Below, in pieces: positions 1 to 11,300 of a stretch of DNA of 64,000 nucleotides (within the stretch, counting starts at the first letter, position 1; every line of letters starts with the position of its first letter). Origin of the DNA: Trypanosoma brucei gambiense DAL972 (taxonomy: Eukaryota; Euglenozoa; Kinetoplastea; Trypanosomatida; Trypanosomatidae); NCBI RefSeq assembly GCF_000210295.1, contig NC_026744.1, positions 3,472,001 through 3,536,000 of the forward strand. The letters are read 5' to 3'. Under the pieces are notes generated by a model, which was given only the letters and a program-made list of their open reading frames with translations, did not search any database and was not told the DNA's origin. A program made the position numbers and the translations under genes.

Positions 1-385
1 CTCTGAGCCTAACGTGGTTGCGGCTCCGTCACCACCGAATCACGGGGCCCAGCTGCCACAAGTGAAGGGAGGCAGAGAGTGCAGCTGCGGACCCTCACTA
101 GTATCCAAGCGACTGGCACCGAGCGCGCTTGCGAGGGATGCTTCCTTTTTTTTAAATCTTGGAGTTATTCGTGTATGGAAAGGTGAAGGTCGGCTCCTCT
201 CAAACATTTGAGGCTGAGAGGCGATTGGAAAAAGGTCTATTCTTTCTTTTTGGGAAACTACCTACAATGGTTGCAGTGCGGTCCGTGGGCGAAATATTCT
301 TCACCCGCCTCCGCGAAGGTGCGTTCGGTGTTGGCATTATTTTTACCCACCGTGAGTTTACTTGGCTTCAGGAAGTTGCATGCCC
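1..385 (+). repeat. Direct repeat DR1, left copy
   Basis: This 385-bp segment recurs in the same orientation at 17919-18303. The two copies look identical over the lines I compared and part company at 386 versus 18304. The left copy starts at the window edge, so it may extend further upstream. No coding role is evident; short open frames in it have no recognisable product. Confidence 0.93.
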
Positions 386-1277
386 GCCCTTAGGCAAACA
401 AAATACACTTACGCCACTAGGCGGGAGACCAGGGAGAGAGATGGATTCGGTCACGGCCCTCTACTTCCGCTTTCTTCTTACCCTTGGGAGGGGGGATTTT
501 TCAGGAAATTGGGCCATGCTTTCGCAGGAATTACGCCCCGCTGGTGCGGACAAAAGCCACCATCGTTGAGCAAAGCCGGTGCTGTCGGCAGAATTTTCGC
601 GGCACGTAGGTGGCCACGGGACCACCCATGACACGTGCTCGTCACCCCGGGCCAGCGGGGAAAACCCCAGTTTCACGGATCCGCTTTCCACTTCGCAACG
701 CCTTCCAGGGGAGTAACAACGCGTGTGGCTGTAGGCTTCCCTTGAAGTATTGGGGCTGGGCGCCGGCGCCCCATTGAGGTATTTACCACGGCACTCGGCT
801 GCCGCATAGAATCCGGCCACCGCACTAGCTGTCTCTTGACCGCGGCCGTTAGCAGACCCCCGGTGCCACTCCGGCGCGCACGCCTTTATTGGGATGGATG
901 CATCCTCGAATCGAGCATCCACGTTGTACTTCCCCACGGAAGCAGCAAGAGCTGAAGGTAGCTTCCCTCGCCCCGGGGTGATAGGTCGCCATCGTCCCAT
1001 CAGCACAAGAGAGCACCCTCACTGAGGGTTAGCACGCTGCGCCCAGGGGGGGGGGGGACCCGGCTACACACTCCTCTAAGTGGATATTTTCTTCCACGCA
1101 GAAACTGGGCCACAACGACCAGGCCAATTATTCGTTACCCAACGCAAAATACCCTTTTCGGAGAGCAGCAACACCCATCCCCAGAACGGCACCGCCCCCC
1201 CCCCCCACGCTAGAAACATTATCCACCGACATGCATCCCAACTCGCAGAGATTGGGAACGCGCATCCAAACATTCAG
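386..1277. other. Unassigned sequence between repeats DR1 and DR3
   Basis: No convincing gene. A minus-strand frame at 461-1006 is open for 181 codons but shows no domain, signal or membrane segment. A G-run lies near 1047-1056 and a C-run near 1195-1205. The base composition is richer in G+C than the intergenic spacers on the right, which would suit degraded mobile DNA, but I cannot name an element. Confidence 0.5.
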
Positions 1278-1426
1278 CAACAATACGTGGTTAACTCCCG
1301 TACTTCCCTACATCACTGAATCATTTCACTCTAGCCAAAACAAATTTAGCGTACATGTTCAGTCAAACTCCAACAGAGGTGTCCTCCCCGGACGTCCCCA
1401 CATTTACAACTTCACTGGACATTAAC
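1278..1426 (+). repeat. Direct repeat DR3, left copy
   Basis: About 149 bp, nearly identical to 12993-13141 in the same orientation, with a few substitutions and a one-base length difference near the start. The copies stop matching right after a shared CATTAAC, at the point where the right copy joins the inverted-repeat arm. Confidence 0.9.
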
Positions 1427-1450
1427 CGCGTTAACATACGTATTCAAAAA

Positions 1451-1819
1451 TCATACCCCAACCACAACCCACCAAAGGCGCCGTTTTGTGGAATAAAATC
1501 GAACAGTCGCCACATGGGTCAAAATATTCGCTAGCCTGCGGAATGCATTCTCCTGTTGAACAGGAGCTGAGACCCCCGATAATGCAGTTAAGAAATAGAG
1601 TGAGGTCCACACATAATCAAAGACAGTCCGCTCCCGATCTGTGCATGCGTGAAGCAGCAATCGGGTAGCCGCATCCGCTACTGGTATTGCATTAGTGAGG
1701 TTACACCGCCTCCACACCACACCTCTAAACTCCAGTGGAGCACATGAGTGCCATCCTAGTGCAGCAGTACTCGGTGTTCTATCCCTTCTTCCTTCACTGC
1801 TGTGTCCGGAAAGCAACAC
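1451..1819 (-). CDS. Hypothetical protein, 122 aa
   Basis: Minus-strand reading frame of 122 codons, product not recognised. The first 79 or so residues are encoded inside direct repeat DR2 and recur in the frame at 6953-7210. The remaining C-terminal part, rich in Arg and Trp at its end, lies left of the repeat boundary and is present only here. If it is a gene, this is the complete copy and the other is a truncated chimera. Having the same strand as all other genes is the only positional support. It could equally be a chance frame kept open by duplication. Confidence 0.3.
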   Translation of the reverse strand: MLLSGHSSEGRRDRTPSTAALGWHSCAPLEFRGVVWRRCNLTNAIPVADAATRLLLHACTDRERTVFDYVWTSLYFLTALSGVSAPVQQENAFRRLANILTHVATVRFYSTKRRLWWVVVGV

Positions 1820-2169
1820 GGGGTCTAGAAAAGAGCAAGAGGAAGCGACAAAAGGTGAGTCTCCGCTTCACGTAGAGTGCCATCAACAGGGAAGAAGTCA
1901 GCGAAGTGGAAACACCACACACGCACACGTGCGGAGCTGGAAACTGTTCGAAAACAAGTAACTAATAAAAGGCGTTCGCTCAAAATATTAATAACAATAA
2001 CAAACTACTAGTACCCATGCTTCCCATTTTTTTGTTTCAAAAGCTAACTAACATATTCACTACCTACGTTAACACTAAGTGGGGTCACATTAAGCTCCAC
2101 ACAGCACCAGAGCCTGCGATGAGGCAGAAAAGTGGTTGTTGGACTCCAACCCATCCGTTGCCGCTGGGG

Positions 2170-2520
2170 CTACCAGCCGCGATGGTAGAGGTGCTCGGGC
2201 GAACCAGTTAGTGTACACGTTAGGTGCCGGAAGAAATCCTGCCGATCACCGCCCCAGAACAGGTTGCGCCGCTCATCTGGTGACATATTTCGAAAGTCAC
2301 CCACAGTCGGATTGTTGTTGATCCGCACGAACGCTAACTCCCGCATGTAACCCATATCATCAAAGCGCCACTTTCGGGCCTCCGTGCGGACGGCAAACTC
2401 CAGCGGGTCGTTGTCCAGGTACTCAATTTCAATTGGCGGCGGCGTTATAGGAAAATGGAGAGAGCGCGCTTGTGGAACCGAGCAAGCACACGCAACGCGA
2501 GAGCCAGCGCGACGCAGCAT
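2170..2520 (-). CDS. Small conserved-looking protein, copy 1 (116 aa)
   Basis: Predicted 116-aa protein. The Met at 2520 is preferred over the one at 2634 because it begins an Arg-rich, Ala/Ser-containing leader (MLRRAGSRVA) typical of a mitochondrial targeting peptide, followed by the rest of a compact soluble sequence with a DNDPLEF stretch and a C-terminal HRGW. I do not recognise the family. It lies wholly inside direct repeat DR2, so the 7561-7911 gene is its duplicate; they differ at residue 91, Gly here and Ser there. Intact frames in both copies argue that the sequence is coding or that the duplication is very recent. Mitochondrial location is an inference from the leader only. Confidence 0.6.
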   Translation of the reverse strand: MLRRAGSRVACACSVPQARSLHFPITPPPIEIEYLDNDPLEFAVRTEARKWRFDDMGYMRELAFVRINNNPTVGDFRNMSPDERRNLFWGGDRQDFFRHLTCTLTGSPEHLYHRGW

Positions 2521-2894
2521 ACTTTTACCTTTGTTTATTAATGTCAATAACTTCGCTAGATAAAGGAAGGGGAAAGCATGACGAGCAAAGAGGGACGACG
2601 GTGGTACTTGTGAACTCACTCGGTTACAAACCAATGTATGACACGACTCGATGCATCGTAGACTAGAAGTTTAATCACCAAATACACGTTGTCAGGACCG
2701 ATCGACGAGGTTTCAGTGCGCACTCCCAGACCCATTCGAGGGAAAGAGTGCGAAAGAAATTTTGTTTTCTTCACGTGCACATGCTTTAGGGATGCACAGT
2801 TGCAACCACAGCACAACGCTACGGGTAAATAAGTACCCCTTGCTGCGAACAGAATCGGTCACTTCACGCCATACCATCCAAAACTAGATCTTAG

Positions 2895-2919
2895 CACACA
2901 CACACACACACACACACAC
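2895..2919 (+). repeat. (CA)n microsatellite at the end of DR2
   Basis: Uninterrupted CA dinucleotide run of about 12.5 units; the duplicate at 8286-8312 has one more unit. Confidence 0.95.
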
Positions 2920-2950
2920 TGATGCGGCTACGGTTGATTAAGCTTTTCGT

Positions 2951-4525
2951 GGCTGCGACCTCCCCGCCGAACCTCCAAGCAGCCACTGCAACCGAACACG
3001 TCGAAGAGAATGGTAACATCAGCACACTAGCTTGGGCCAGACTGCGCCCGCACATCCCACCGACGATGCCTCGACAGATGGGTGCTGACTGCGCCAAGCG
3101 TCGCAAGTGTGCCACTCTCCGTGACTAACACAGATACGTTTCGGAACTTCACCGATCACTACGTAGTTGCTGGACGCGAGCGGATCCACGTAAGGCCGGG
3201 CGACGGGTTCAGCTGCCAACACAGCACCCTTGACTGTTATTTCTGAAATAGATTGCGGTCAAACGCCAAAAAAAACTGCACTTGCCTACAACTTCCATAC
3301 CCACCTACGGCACGCCGCCATCGCATTCCATCCATCACACCGAACCGTGCGTTTAAAAAATCATCTTAAGCTCAGCTGGCAATCGCCTTCTGTATCAATC
3401 CCAGAGGGTTGAGCACGCGTGGGTGAACCGCAAAACGTTTGGACGTAGGGTCCTACGGTCGTTTCCTGGAGGAGCAGGATTATCAAAGATTGACGCGCGT
3501 GGACCTCGGCCCTCATACCCGTGAGTTGGCACTTGTGGCTAACAGTCGCCTCCTAGACGAGATGGGCCACGACACCGTAACCGGCGCCACGGAATGGAGA
3601 AACGGCCGTATGGACCCCGGATTAGCACTCAAAACATGGTCACGCACCACAAACATTAAAGTTATGACGGGGAATCCAGCTGTACCCGACCATCAGGACT
3701 TTAGAGTTAATTTGGCGCGTTATACCTACTCGAGGTTGGGAGGCCTTTAACCCCCTGTCGCCCGCTTATCCGATGGGAAGGACTGGCTCTAGGTAAGCGT
3801 GGCTGTGCGTTAAGTGGGACTGATTTCCACCTTGTTCCGATTCATTTACATCTCACCTGCGATTTGGTGGGTTTCGTTACGCTAATTTGCAGGGCACCAA
3901 AAGCCACTCACGATAAACAGCCCCGTCGCGCGACGGAATGTAATCGGGCGCAAATAAAAAAAGGAAACGGATGCGGCAGATCAGTCGCATAGAGATTCAG
4001 GGGTAAAGCAACGTCGACGGTAGGTGTCCCGGGTTAAAAGGTGGGAGGAGGCATTGTACTGCAATCATATTGTTAGAAAAGCATACCGAGTGCAAAAGGA
4101 AGGGGTCGGTTTTGTGCCCACTTACGCCACACCTTATGATGAAATTAGCTTCAAATAAACGTAGTCTCTCTGTGTGTGACAAACGACCATACAGTCCCGT
4201 TCGAAATGACTCACAGAAATGGCAAACGCGGAACTCAGTTTTACAAAGCACAGTACATCATTTCTTGGTTTATTTTTTTTTTTTTTGAAATACGTACGAT
4301 ATGCGTTTGGTCGTGTGGGCGCAACACCCTTGTAACAGGACGTGTGCATTTCTACTCTTGCTTCCTGTTGTTACTCAACAAAGTGGGGGGAAAGGCCCTT
4401 GCGCCTGGGAAGGGAAAGCCGACCCTGCTCCGAAAGCGATTTTCCCTGCAGGCATTACTGCCTTCTCTCCCAACGAGCAACAGTTGACGGAGCTACCGTC
4501 TAGGAGTGGATTACGCGATTCCCAT
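2951..4525. other. Intergenic stretch downstream of the acid phosphatase
   Basis: This region should contain the 3' UTR of the phosphatase gene near 4000-4525, including a T-run at 4266-4285. The middle holds a plus-strand fragment resembling retroelement endonuclease, listed separately. Otherwise no gene is supported. Confidence 0.5.
3439..3750 (+). pseudogene. Possible retroelement endonuclease fragment
   Basis: A plus-strand frame of 103 codons, opposite to all genes here. Its distal part contains VPDHQDFRVNL, which resembles the terminal (S)DH motif of the apurinic/apyrimidinic-type endonuclease carried by non-LTR retroelements such as trypanosome ingi. No complete endonuclease or following reverse transcriptase is joined to it. 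If the reading is right it is a relic. The match is short and could be chance. Confidence 0.22.
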
Positions 4526-6100
4526 CTATGGGACGGGGCCATCACTCCCTTCCCGAGCGCGGTTAGCACGACCGGGGTGACCAAGAGGTGGCTCCTTTTC
4601 GTTCGAAGCCACACCCTCTTCGATGACTGGTTCCTCTTCACGTCTTTCTTTATTCCGTGAGAAGCAGAGTAGTGAAACGACCACACAGACACAGACCAAC
4701 ACAATGAAAACAAGTAGCAAACGCCATTTCATGGTAAAGTATCGACCTCCGCTGAGGCTTTGTATGCACTCCAAAGTAACACTATTGAGTGTGTAACCGC
4801 TCCCACAAGCCCATTCAGGGCACATCCGCCGTAGTGCTTTGCAGGCTTGGTTGGGTGACTCCCTTTTTTCCCCCGAGCAATCAAATAGTTTCCGATACTT
4901 ATCGTTGAGGTAGCAAAGTCCAGCAGGATCCTTTGGCTTGGTGAAATCCACGAACCGCTTGAAGTCGTGATAAGGGCATGTGTTGTTTTCAGCATTGTAG
5001 ATAGAGTTCCGCTCATCCATGCACTTCAACTGAAAATCGTCCCACTGAAACAAATACTTGGTACTAGGAGTTTGGCCCGGTGCCCCACGCCTTACACATA
5101 CGACATACCCGTTCGCAGCATCATCGTATAGAAGCTCAAAAGCGTACAGTTGCCCAAACGGAGGCAGAAATCCATCGAAAGTGGAGTCTCCAAGGGTGGC
5201 CGCCAGTGGTGCGAGGGTTACGTCGTGTGCACTGTAGTGGTAAAGCTTAAGCGTCGTTGTGCCATTCATGCGACTCTCAGCGTTGAACAGAATTCGTTGC
5301 GCCAAGTCCTGTCCTTGACTGCCCATGTTTACGTGTGTTTTGTCAGAACTGTTATACCCAAATTCCTCCCTGAAGCAAAATTCTGTCACATTGCGTAACT
5401 GCTTCACATGTTGCAACAATAGCGGATGCTTAGCAATCCGCCCGTCGGCCTCCATAGAAGCACCTATGTCAAACAATGTTTGGGCACATTTACACCTGTC
5501 TTCTGGATTGGCACACATACCCTCACTGAATACCTCCTTAGAAATGGACAGAAGCGTATCGTATTTAATGAATTTGTCGGTCGTGGGGTTGCACACGTTC
5601 CGCCACCACTCAACGTCCAAATTCAAAAAAGCGTAGGTATATGGGTTGCTGTAGCTGCGCTGCAGAACGTTTCCGCGATCATACCTAGTGTAGACAACTG
5701 GAAAGAAGGTATTCTCGTCTGGAAACAAGCCCTTCAGAAGACCTTCTGCGCTTTGGATCGTTCGATTAACATAAGTTGACTCGGTGTGAGACACACTAAG
5801 ATTGTAGCTTGTTGACGGGAAGAAAGGCACCGAACTGGCGTTATTGTAGTGCTCGCGCAAGAACTTTCCCGTATTAATTAGCATCGTTAAACCCTCACGA
5901 GTTAGAGATCCACACGGCTCGCCACCGCATATCTCGGTTGCGTTGTGTGGTACAAGGGGATACCTAGCTCCATGGCGATGCACCAGCTGAACAAGGTGTA
6001 GCGTTTTGGTTGGTTGTGCAGCGTATGAATGTATGTGCAGGAAGGTGAAAAACACACAAACCACAGCCAGGTTAACCCAAGAGCCCTTTCTCTCCTTCAT
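4526..6100 (-). CDS. MBAP1: Membrane-bound histidine acid phosphatase
   Basis: 524-aa histidine acid phosphatase that should hydrolyse phosphomonoesters in the endosomal/lysosomal lumen. A hydrophobic signal peptide covers about residues 8-27. The phosphate-binding signature RHGARYP is at 42-48 and the catalytic HD pair at 292-293, so both active-site halves are present. About eight N-glycosylation sequons and many cysteines fit a luminal domain. A transmembrane segment at about 460-480 is followed by a 43-residue charged cytoplasmic tail rich in Glu and Arg. This type I layout matches the T. brucei endosomal phosphatase MBAP1; the symbol is assigned on that resemblance. The gene sits alone between the two 1.36-kb DR2 repeats. 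Confidence 0.88.
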   Translation of the reverse strand: MKERKGSWVNLAVVCVFFTFLHIHSYAAQPTKTLHLVQLVHRHGARYPLVPHNATEICGGEPCGSLTREGLTMLINTGKFLREHYNNASSVPFFPSTSYNLSVSHTESTYVNRTIQSAEGLLKGLFPDENTFFPVVYTRYDRGNVLQRSYSNPYTYAFLNLDVEWWRNVCNPTTDKFIKYDTLLSISKEVFSEGMCANPEDRCKCAQTLFDIGASMEADGRIAKHPLLLQHVKQLRNVTEFCFREEFGYNSSDKTHVNMGSQGQDLAQRILFNAESRMNGTTTLKLYHYSAHDVTLAPLAATLGDSTFDGFLPPFGQLYAFELLYDDAANGYVVCVRRGAPGQTPSTKYLFQWDDFQLKCMDERNSIYNAENNTCPYHDFKRFVDFTKPKDPAGLCYLNDKYRKLFDCSGEKRESPNQACKALRRMCPEWACGSGYTLNSVTLECIQSLSGGRYFTMKWRLLLVFIVLVCVCVVVSLLCFSRNKERREEEPVIEEGVASNEKEPPLGHPGRANRAREGSDGPVP

Positions 6101-6977
6101 TGTTTAACCTACCTGGACACCTTAAGAGAACTCAAAAGCGCATGGCGTTAAGTTTACCTGTCCATTAGCACAACACTTCTGGATTACAGAAATATGAAAA
6201 ATAAAACAGACTATCACATAAACTACCCAGCACTAATGTGGTCTGGTCCCACATAGAAACACTGCCACGATATGCAAAAAAACTCTGTTGGAATAGTGCT
6301 TCTCAACATCGGAAGCTTAACCTTGTGGTCGTCTTCCCTCAAACGTACGAGCGATGCGGGCATCAAGGGAACAGCAAAAGCAAAAACACACCTTTCACAC
6401 AATACACGGGAAACTTGACGGCAGATATAGTGGCCGATGGGGAATCTAAGCACCATTGGGGGCACACCCTCCGGTCTCGAGTTGTGAGATTCTTGATTCT
6501 GCAAGGGCCCGTCTACGAACAGACGCGCGACGCTGCACATTTGGAGACGCACCCATTCAACGGCCCGCACGTGGTCTGCACCGACGTTGAATTGACAAAA
6601 GGAGAATAAACTGTAACGTTCCAATACGAGGCATGGGCAACATCGGGAGGTGTACAGCCGGGTAGAATCCACATGGCATTCGACGATTACGCAACAATCA
6701 AAAGGCAACGAAGGCTCAAAACACCCCGTCAACTTCCTACCTGTAAATTTTATTTCGATCCCCCGTGCTCCTGATCAGCAGCCGCTATACCGCTCCCAGT
6801 CCGCAGTGGCTACAAAGACAGCCACCTAACCTTATCACACATTACATCGCAACTACATATAAGCAGCAACCATCCCAGAAAAGCAAGTCAGCACCAAACC
6901 GGTTCCCAGACGTATTGGATAGCAGAAAACTATCAGCAACCGCACCTACTAATCAAGAAGCACCCATCGTCTCAGGG
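6101..6977. other. 5' flank of the acid phosphatase, no supported gene
   Basis: Frames are open on both strands (minus 6223-6732, plus 6238-6609) but they overlap each other and neither shows a domain, signal peptide or membrane helix. The stretch next to 6100 should hold the phosphatase 5' UTR and its splice acceptor. Confidence 0.45.
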
Positions 6978-7210
6978 GTTAAGAAATAGAGTGAGGTCCA
7001 CACATAATCAAAGACAGTCCGCTCCCGATCTGTGCATGCGTGAAGCAGCAATCGGGTAGCCGCATCCGCTACTGGTATTGCATTAGTGAGGTTACACCGC
7101 CTCCACACCACACCTCTAAACTCCAGTGGAGCACATGAGTGCCATCCTAGTGCAGCAGTACTCGGTGTTCTATCCCTTCTTCCTTCACTGCTGTGTCCGG
7201 AAAGCAACAC
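6953..7210 (-). pseudogene. Truncated chimeric copy of the 1451-1819 frame
   Basis: The first 79 or so codons are the same as those at 1451-1819 because both lie in DR2. At the repeat boundary (6978) the frame runs into unrelated sequence and stops after a few codons, giving 85 residues. This looks like a 3'-truncated duplicate, provided the longer frame is a gene at all. Confidence 0.35.
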
Positions 7211-7560
7211 GGGGTCTAGAAAAGAGCAAGAGGAAGCGACAAAAGGTGAGTCTCCGCTTCACGTAGAGTGCCATCAACAGGGAAGAAGTCAGCGAAGTGG
7301 AAACACCACACACGCACACGTGCGGAGCTGGAAACTGTTCGAAAACAAGTAACTAATAAAAGGCGTTCGCTCAAAATATTAATAACAATAACAAACTACT
7401 AGTACCCATGCTTCCCATTTTTTTGTTTCAAAAGCTAACTAACATATTCACTACCTACGTTAACACTAAGTGGGGTCACATTAAGCTCCACACAGCACCA
7501 GAGCCTGCGATGAGGCAGAAAAGTGGTTGTTGGACTCCAACCCATCCGTTGCCGCTGGGG

Positions 7561-7911
7561 CTACCAGCCGCGATGGTAGAGGTGCTCGGGCGAACCAGTT
7601 AGTGTACACGTTAGGTGCCGGAAGAAATCCTGCCGATCACTGCCCCAGAACAGGTTGCGCCGCTCATCTGGTGACATATTTCGAAAGTCACCCACAGTCG
7701 GATTGTTGTTGATCCGCACGAACGCTAACTCCCGCATGTAACCCATATCATCAAAGCGCCACTTTCGGGCCTCCGTGCGGACGGCAAACTCCAGCGGGTC
7801 GTTGTCCAGGTACTCAATTTCAATTGGCGGCGGCGTTATAGGAAAATGGAGAGAGCGCGCTTGTGGAACCGAGCAAGCACACGCAACGCGAGAGCCAGCG
7901 CGACGCAGCAT
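7561..7911 (-). CDS. Small conserved-looking protein, copy 2 (116 aa)
   Basis: Duplicate of the 2170-2520 gene inside the right DR2 copy. It is identical except for Ser in place of Gly at residue 91 (T at 7641 instead of C). The leader and length are the same, so both copies can make the same presumed mitochondrial protein. It lies immediately upstream, in transcription order, of the acid phosphatase. Confidence 0.6.
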   Translation of the reverse strand: MLRRAGSRVACACSVPQARSLHFPITPPPIEIEYLDNDPLEFAVRTEARKWRFDDMGYMRELAFVRINNNPTVGDFRNMSPDERRNLFWGSDRQDFFRHLTCTLTGSPEHLYHRGW

Positions 7912-8285
7912 ACTTTTACCTTTGTTTATTAATGTCAATAACTTCGCTAGATAAAGGAAGGGGAAAGCATGACGAGCAAAGAGGGACGACGGTGGTACTT
8001 GTGAACTCACTCGGTTACAAACCAATGTATGACACGACTCGATGCATCGTAGACTAGAAGTTTAATCACCAAATACACGTTGTCAGGACCGATCGACGAG
8101 GTTTCAGTGCGCACTCCCAGACCCATTCGAGGGAAAGAGTGCGAAAGAAATTTTGTTTTCTTCACGTGCACATGCTTTAGGGATGCACAGTTGCAACCAC
8201 AGCACAACGCTACGGGTAAATAAGTACCCCTTGCTGCGAACAGAATCGGTCACTTCACGCCATACCATCCAAAACTAGATCTTAG

Positions 8286-8312
8286 CACACACACACACAC
8301 ACACACACACAC
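8286..8312 (+). repeat. (CA)n microsatellite at the end of DR2 right copy
   Basis: CA run one unit longer than its partner at 2895-2919, showing slippage since duplication. Confidence 0.95.
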
Positions 8313-8343
8313 TGATGCGGCTACGGTTGATTAAGCTTTTCGT

Positions 8344-11300
8344 TCATGTGTTGCGTCTCAGATGGTAAGGAGCATATGCCCCCGTTAGGAGGGTAGAGAG
8401 GTTAGAATACAGGAATAATGAAGAACAAAGGGAATATGCAAGTCCGTTTGTTGGTTATATCGCTGTAGAGGAGTGTTTCAAATGTCTTGTCGCACGGTGT
8501 TGCTGTATGTCTTTCAGTATACCATTGAGAGCCTTGGGCCACCCACAGTTGGAGGATACCGATGCCATTGATATATGATGAGCATTAGCTGTAAGCACAA
8601 TACATTTTGTGTCGTAGTTCAACTTGATCATTGAATCAGGAACTATTGTGGTTTGAACCCTGCTTCCGCTTTTTAAAAAATATAATGGCTTCCGCGACTT
8701 TTCCTCTGGTGACCTTCGTGCTTAACCTCACAATTTTGAAGGCCTTAAGCGGAACTGTAGCCTTTTTTGTGCTTAGATGCATAACCCTTCCAGCGTCGGT
8801 TGCAAGTCGCTGTGGAGTGTTTTGTTTTTCTATCATCGTTTTCCTTCTTATAGGGCTGGGTATACCGTAACGGAATGAATCATCCGTGCTCAAAGTTCAA
8901 AGGCACGCGAAGCTCCCTTCCTACGTGGTTCAACCGGGGTTCGAAGTTCATCTCCACCCACACCAAATAATGTGATACAAATCTCTCCGTATTCTCTTTC
9001 TCTCAGTTCTCAGAAAGGACAACGATAGCCAACTGTGGGGTCACCTGCTGCATTCACAATCTGGCGGCTACAAGCCTTAAGTATATTTGGACAGTTCTGC
9101 GTCACCAGGATGGATTTGACATTGTCACAATTCTGCAGCTTGGATTAAATATACTGTGTCAGCTCAACAAGTGGTTCTTTCCAGTGGTATGTAAATAATA
9201 AACGCTCCAGACAAACCACACTCAAGTTAATTTTTTTTTTCAGTATAATCACCTCACCACTTTACGAAGCAGAACTTAACTTCGTCCTCCACGTACCAAG
9301 CCACCACAGCCGTACAACTAGACATAATAACCAACCCATGTACGGGTTATATTCTGTCACACTGAAGCCTTGTAAAACGCTGATTTTCTCGTTATTCGTA
9401 CCCACAGCATGTGCAGTCTAAAGTCGACAAAGTGTTGAGGAGGAAGTAAATAAACGCTACTGCTCAATGACGTGGGTAACGAAGTCATACTCTCCCTACA
9501 CTTCGGAAGCTTTGCATCATCCATAGCACCTTAGTCATTTATACTTCCTTACCCCAACAACCGCGTGTGACCCACTGGGAAGCGACACGTCCGTAGTAGG
9601 AAAGAAAGCCCTTAGTACTACCATGAGCACTAGAAAAAGTGGACCAATCTCTGCCTGTTTCTTAGCAATGTAGTTTAATGGAACGTATTTTGAGTAAGAG
9701 GGAAAAGGAGGAAAACATAAGTGCACCAGGACATAGAGAAATGTTAGCAGCATTTATTTTTTTCAGGCATGAGCAGTTACTTTGTGCTTTGAGGATGAAT
9801 ACTTTAATGGAGCGAAAGTGTAAGGGGGGGCGGTGAGGCAAACTACACCTTACTAAATGGAAGCTAAGTGTTGCCGCGCTTGAAGAAACCACAAACGCTG
9901 CATCACCGCCCCCTCCACGAAACAAGCGTCACCAACGTCATTGAATCCAAATCTAACTCAACGGAATAGTGATGCCCTTGCAAACAGATGAACCATAGCA
10001 CGCAACGTCCCTCAGACGTCACAACCACAACACACCCCTGATAGAGACGGAAACCGCACTGAGACACACGTCGTTGCACTCACAATGAAGAAGGATCTCA
10101 CTAAACGACACACCTCACAACCAGTCGGATACACACACCGTGCCCGCCATTTGGTTATCGTGCACAAGCAAGTCAAGCGGATGTGCCGTCAGTAAGCATC
10201 TTCGGAAACCAGAGCACTAATTTATTCCTAGGACTATGATACGAATTTATCATCCCTCACTCCAGAAGGGTTTGCACATGCGAAAAGGAAAATAATTCGG
10301 AGGGAACGTGTCCCATACATGACGCCCGAGAAAAATTAAAACCAACAGCTTGACACAATCACTCACAACTCTAGGAGATGACTCAGTGTTGACATGACCT
10401 CAATTAACCGACCGCTTCGCTCGCGTTACATACACAGTGCGAACATCCAGTAACGTGTATGTATGTAGTTTGCAGCACGGAAAGGGAATAGAACCCCTTT
10501 CCCCGGTCTCACACGAATCGTGCAGTGCACGGTGCACTGGGAGTTCAAAAGAATGTGAGCTGCCGTCCACACAGTGTACAGAAGGTCCACTATAACTTCA
10601 CGTTCAGTATTACCAGTGGCCGCTGGTTGCATGGTCGAAACGGCACACCAACAAAAAAAATGTGTTATACCCATCTGTGACTTCTACAAATATCTGTTAT
10701 ATGGTTAACACGGTAATAACATCGAAACTTACCACTCTTACACGATGTTTACGCCGTTTTTGGATGTATTTAATATATATGTATATCCATCGACCTTCAC
10801 CTATTCTCCTTTAGGCCAGATTAAAAATAACAACAGCCCAGCGTTTACTTTAAAGTGCGAGGTTATGTTACGAAAACTGACACCCAAATAGACACACCAT
10901 GACTTATTTAGCGCCGCTGGGAGCACTGTTAGAAAGGGCCCAAACCCTGGCGTGTCACTGCTTCCACGGCTAAAAAACGACCGCACAACAGCGGAACGAC
11001 AAGAGCCCCATCGACGCACCAGAAGAGTAAGTAACGCCACGTATGAGCACATCGCTCAAGAACGCCATCTTGGTCGATAAGCGATCAGGTCAGTGTCCGA
11101 GCGAGGAAAGAGACAAGCACGATACCAATAAAGCCACAGTCATATCATCGCAGAAATTGACGCAAGCAGCTTGATGCACTTCCATCTCAAAGGGCAACGG
11201 CATCAGCCACACCTGCGCCACATTTCACAACTATTCACCATTCATACACGCACATACGCAAAAGCAACTGACGCCGTTACAGCAACAGTGCAGCATCTAA

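Larger units (their letters stand above)
1587..2950 (+). repeat. Direct repeat DR2, left copy (1.36 kb)
   Basis: This segment recurs in the same orientation at 6978-8343. Differences seen are a C/T substitution (2250 versus 7641) and one extra CA unit in the terminal CA repeat of the right copy. It carries a complete small gene (2170-2520) and the 5' part of another frame. The two copies enclose the acid phosphatase gene. Confidence 0.95.
6978..8343 (+). repeat. Direct repeat DR2, right copy (1.37 kb)
   Basis: Near-identical to 1587-2950, offset 5391 bp. It ends at AAGCTTTTCGT, after which the flanks differ completely. It carries the second copy of the 116-aa gene. Confidence 0.95.

Noticed and set aside
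461..1006. Minus-strand 181-codon frame as a gene
   Set aside because: No domain, signal or membrane segment, and it lies in a rearranged region of high G+C where long chance frames are common.
6223..6732. Minus-strand 169-codon frame upstream of the acid phosphatase
   Set aside because: A plus-strand frame covers almost the same bases and neither has coding evidence; the Cys/Val-rich composition looks like a shadow.
8631..8870. Plus-strand 79-codon hydrophobic frame as a small membrane protein
   Set aside because: On the opposite strand to every gene, no family resemblance, and no clear splice signal.
8925..8955. GGTTCGAA-like sequence as a tRNA relic
   Set aside because: It resembles a B box, but no cloverleaf can be folded around it.
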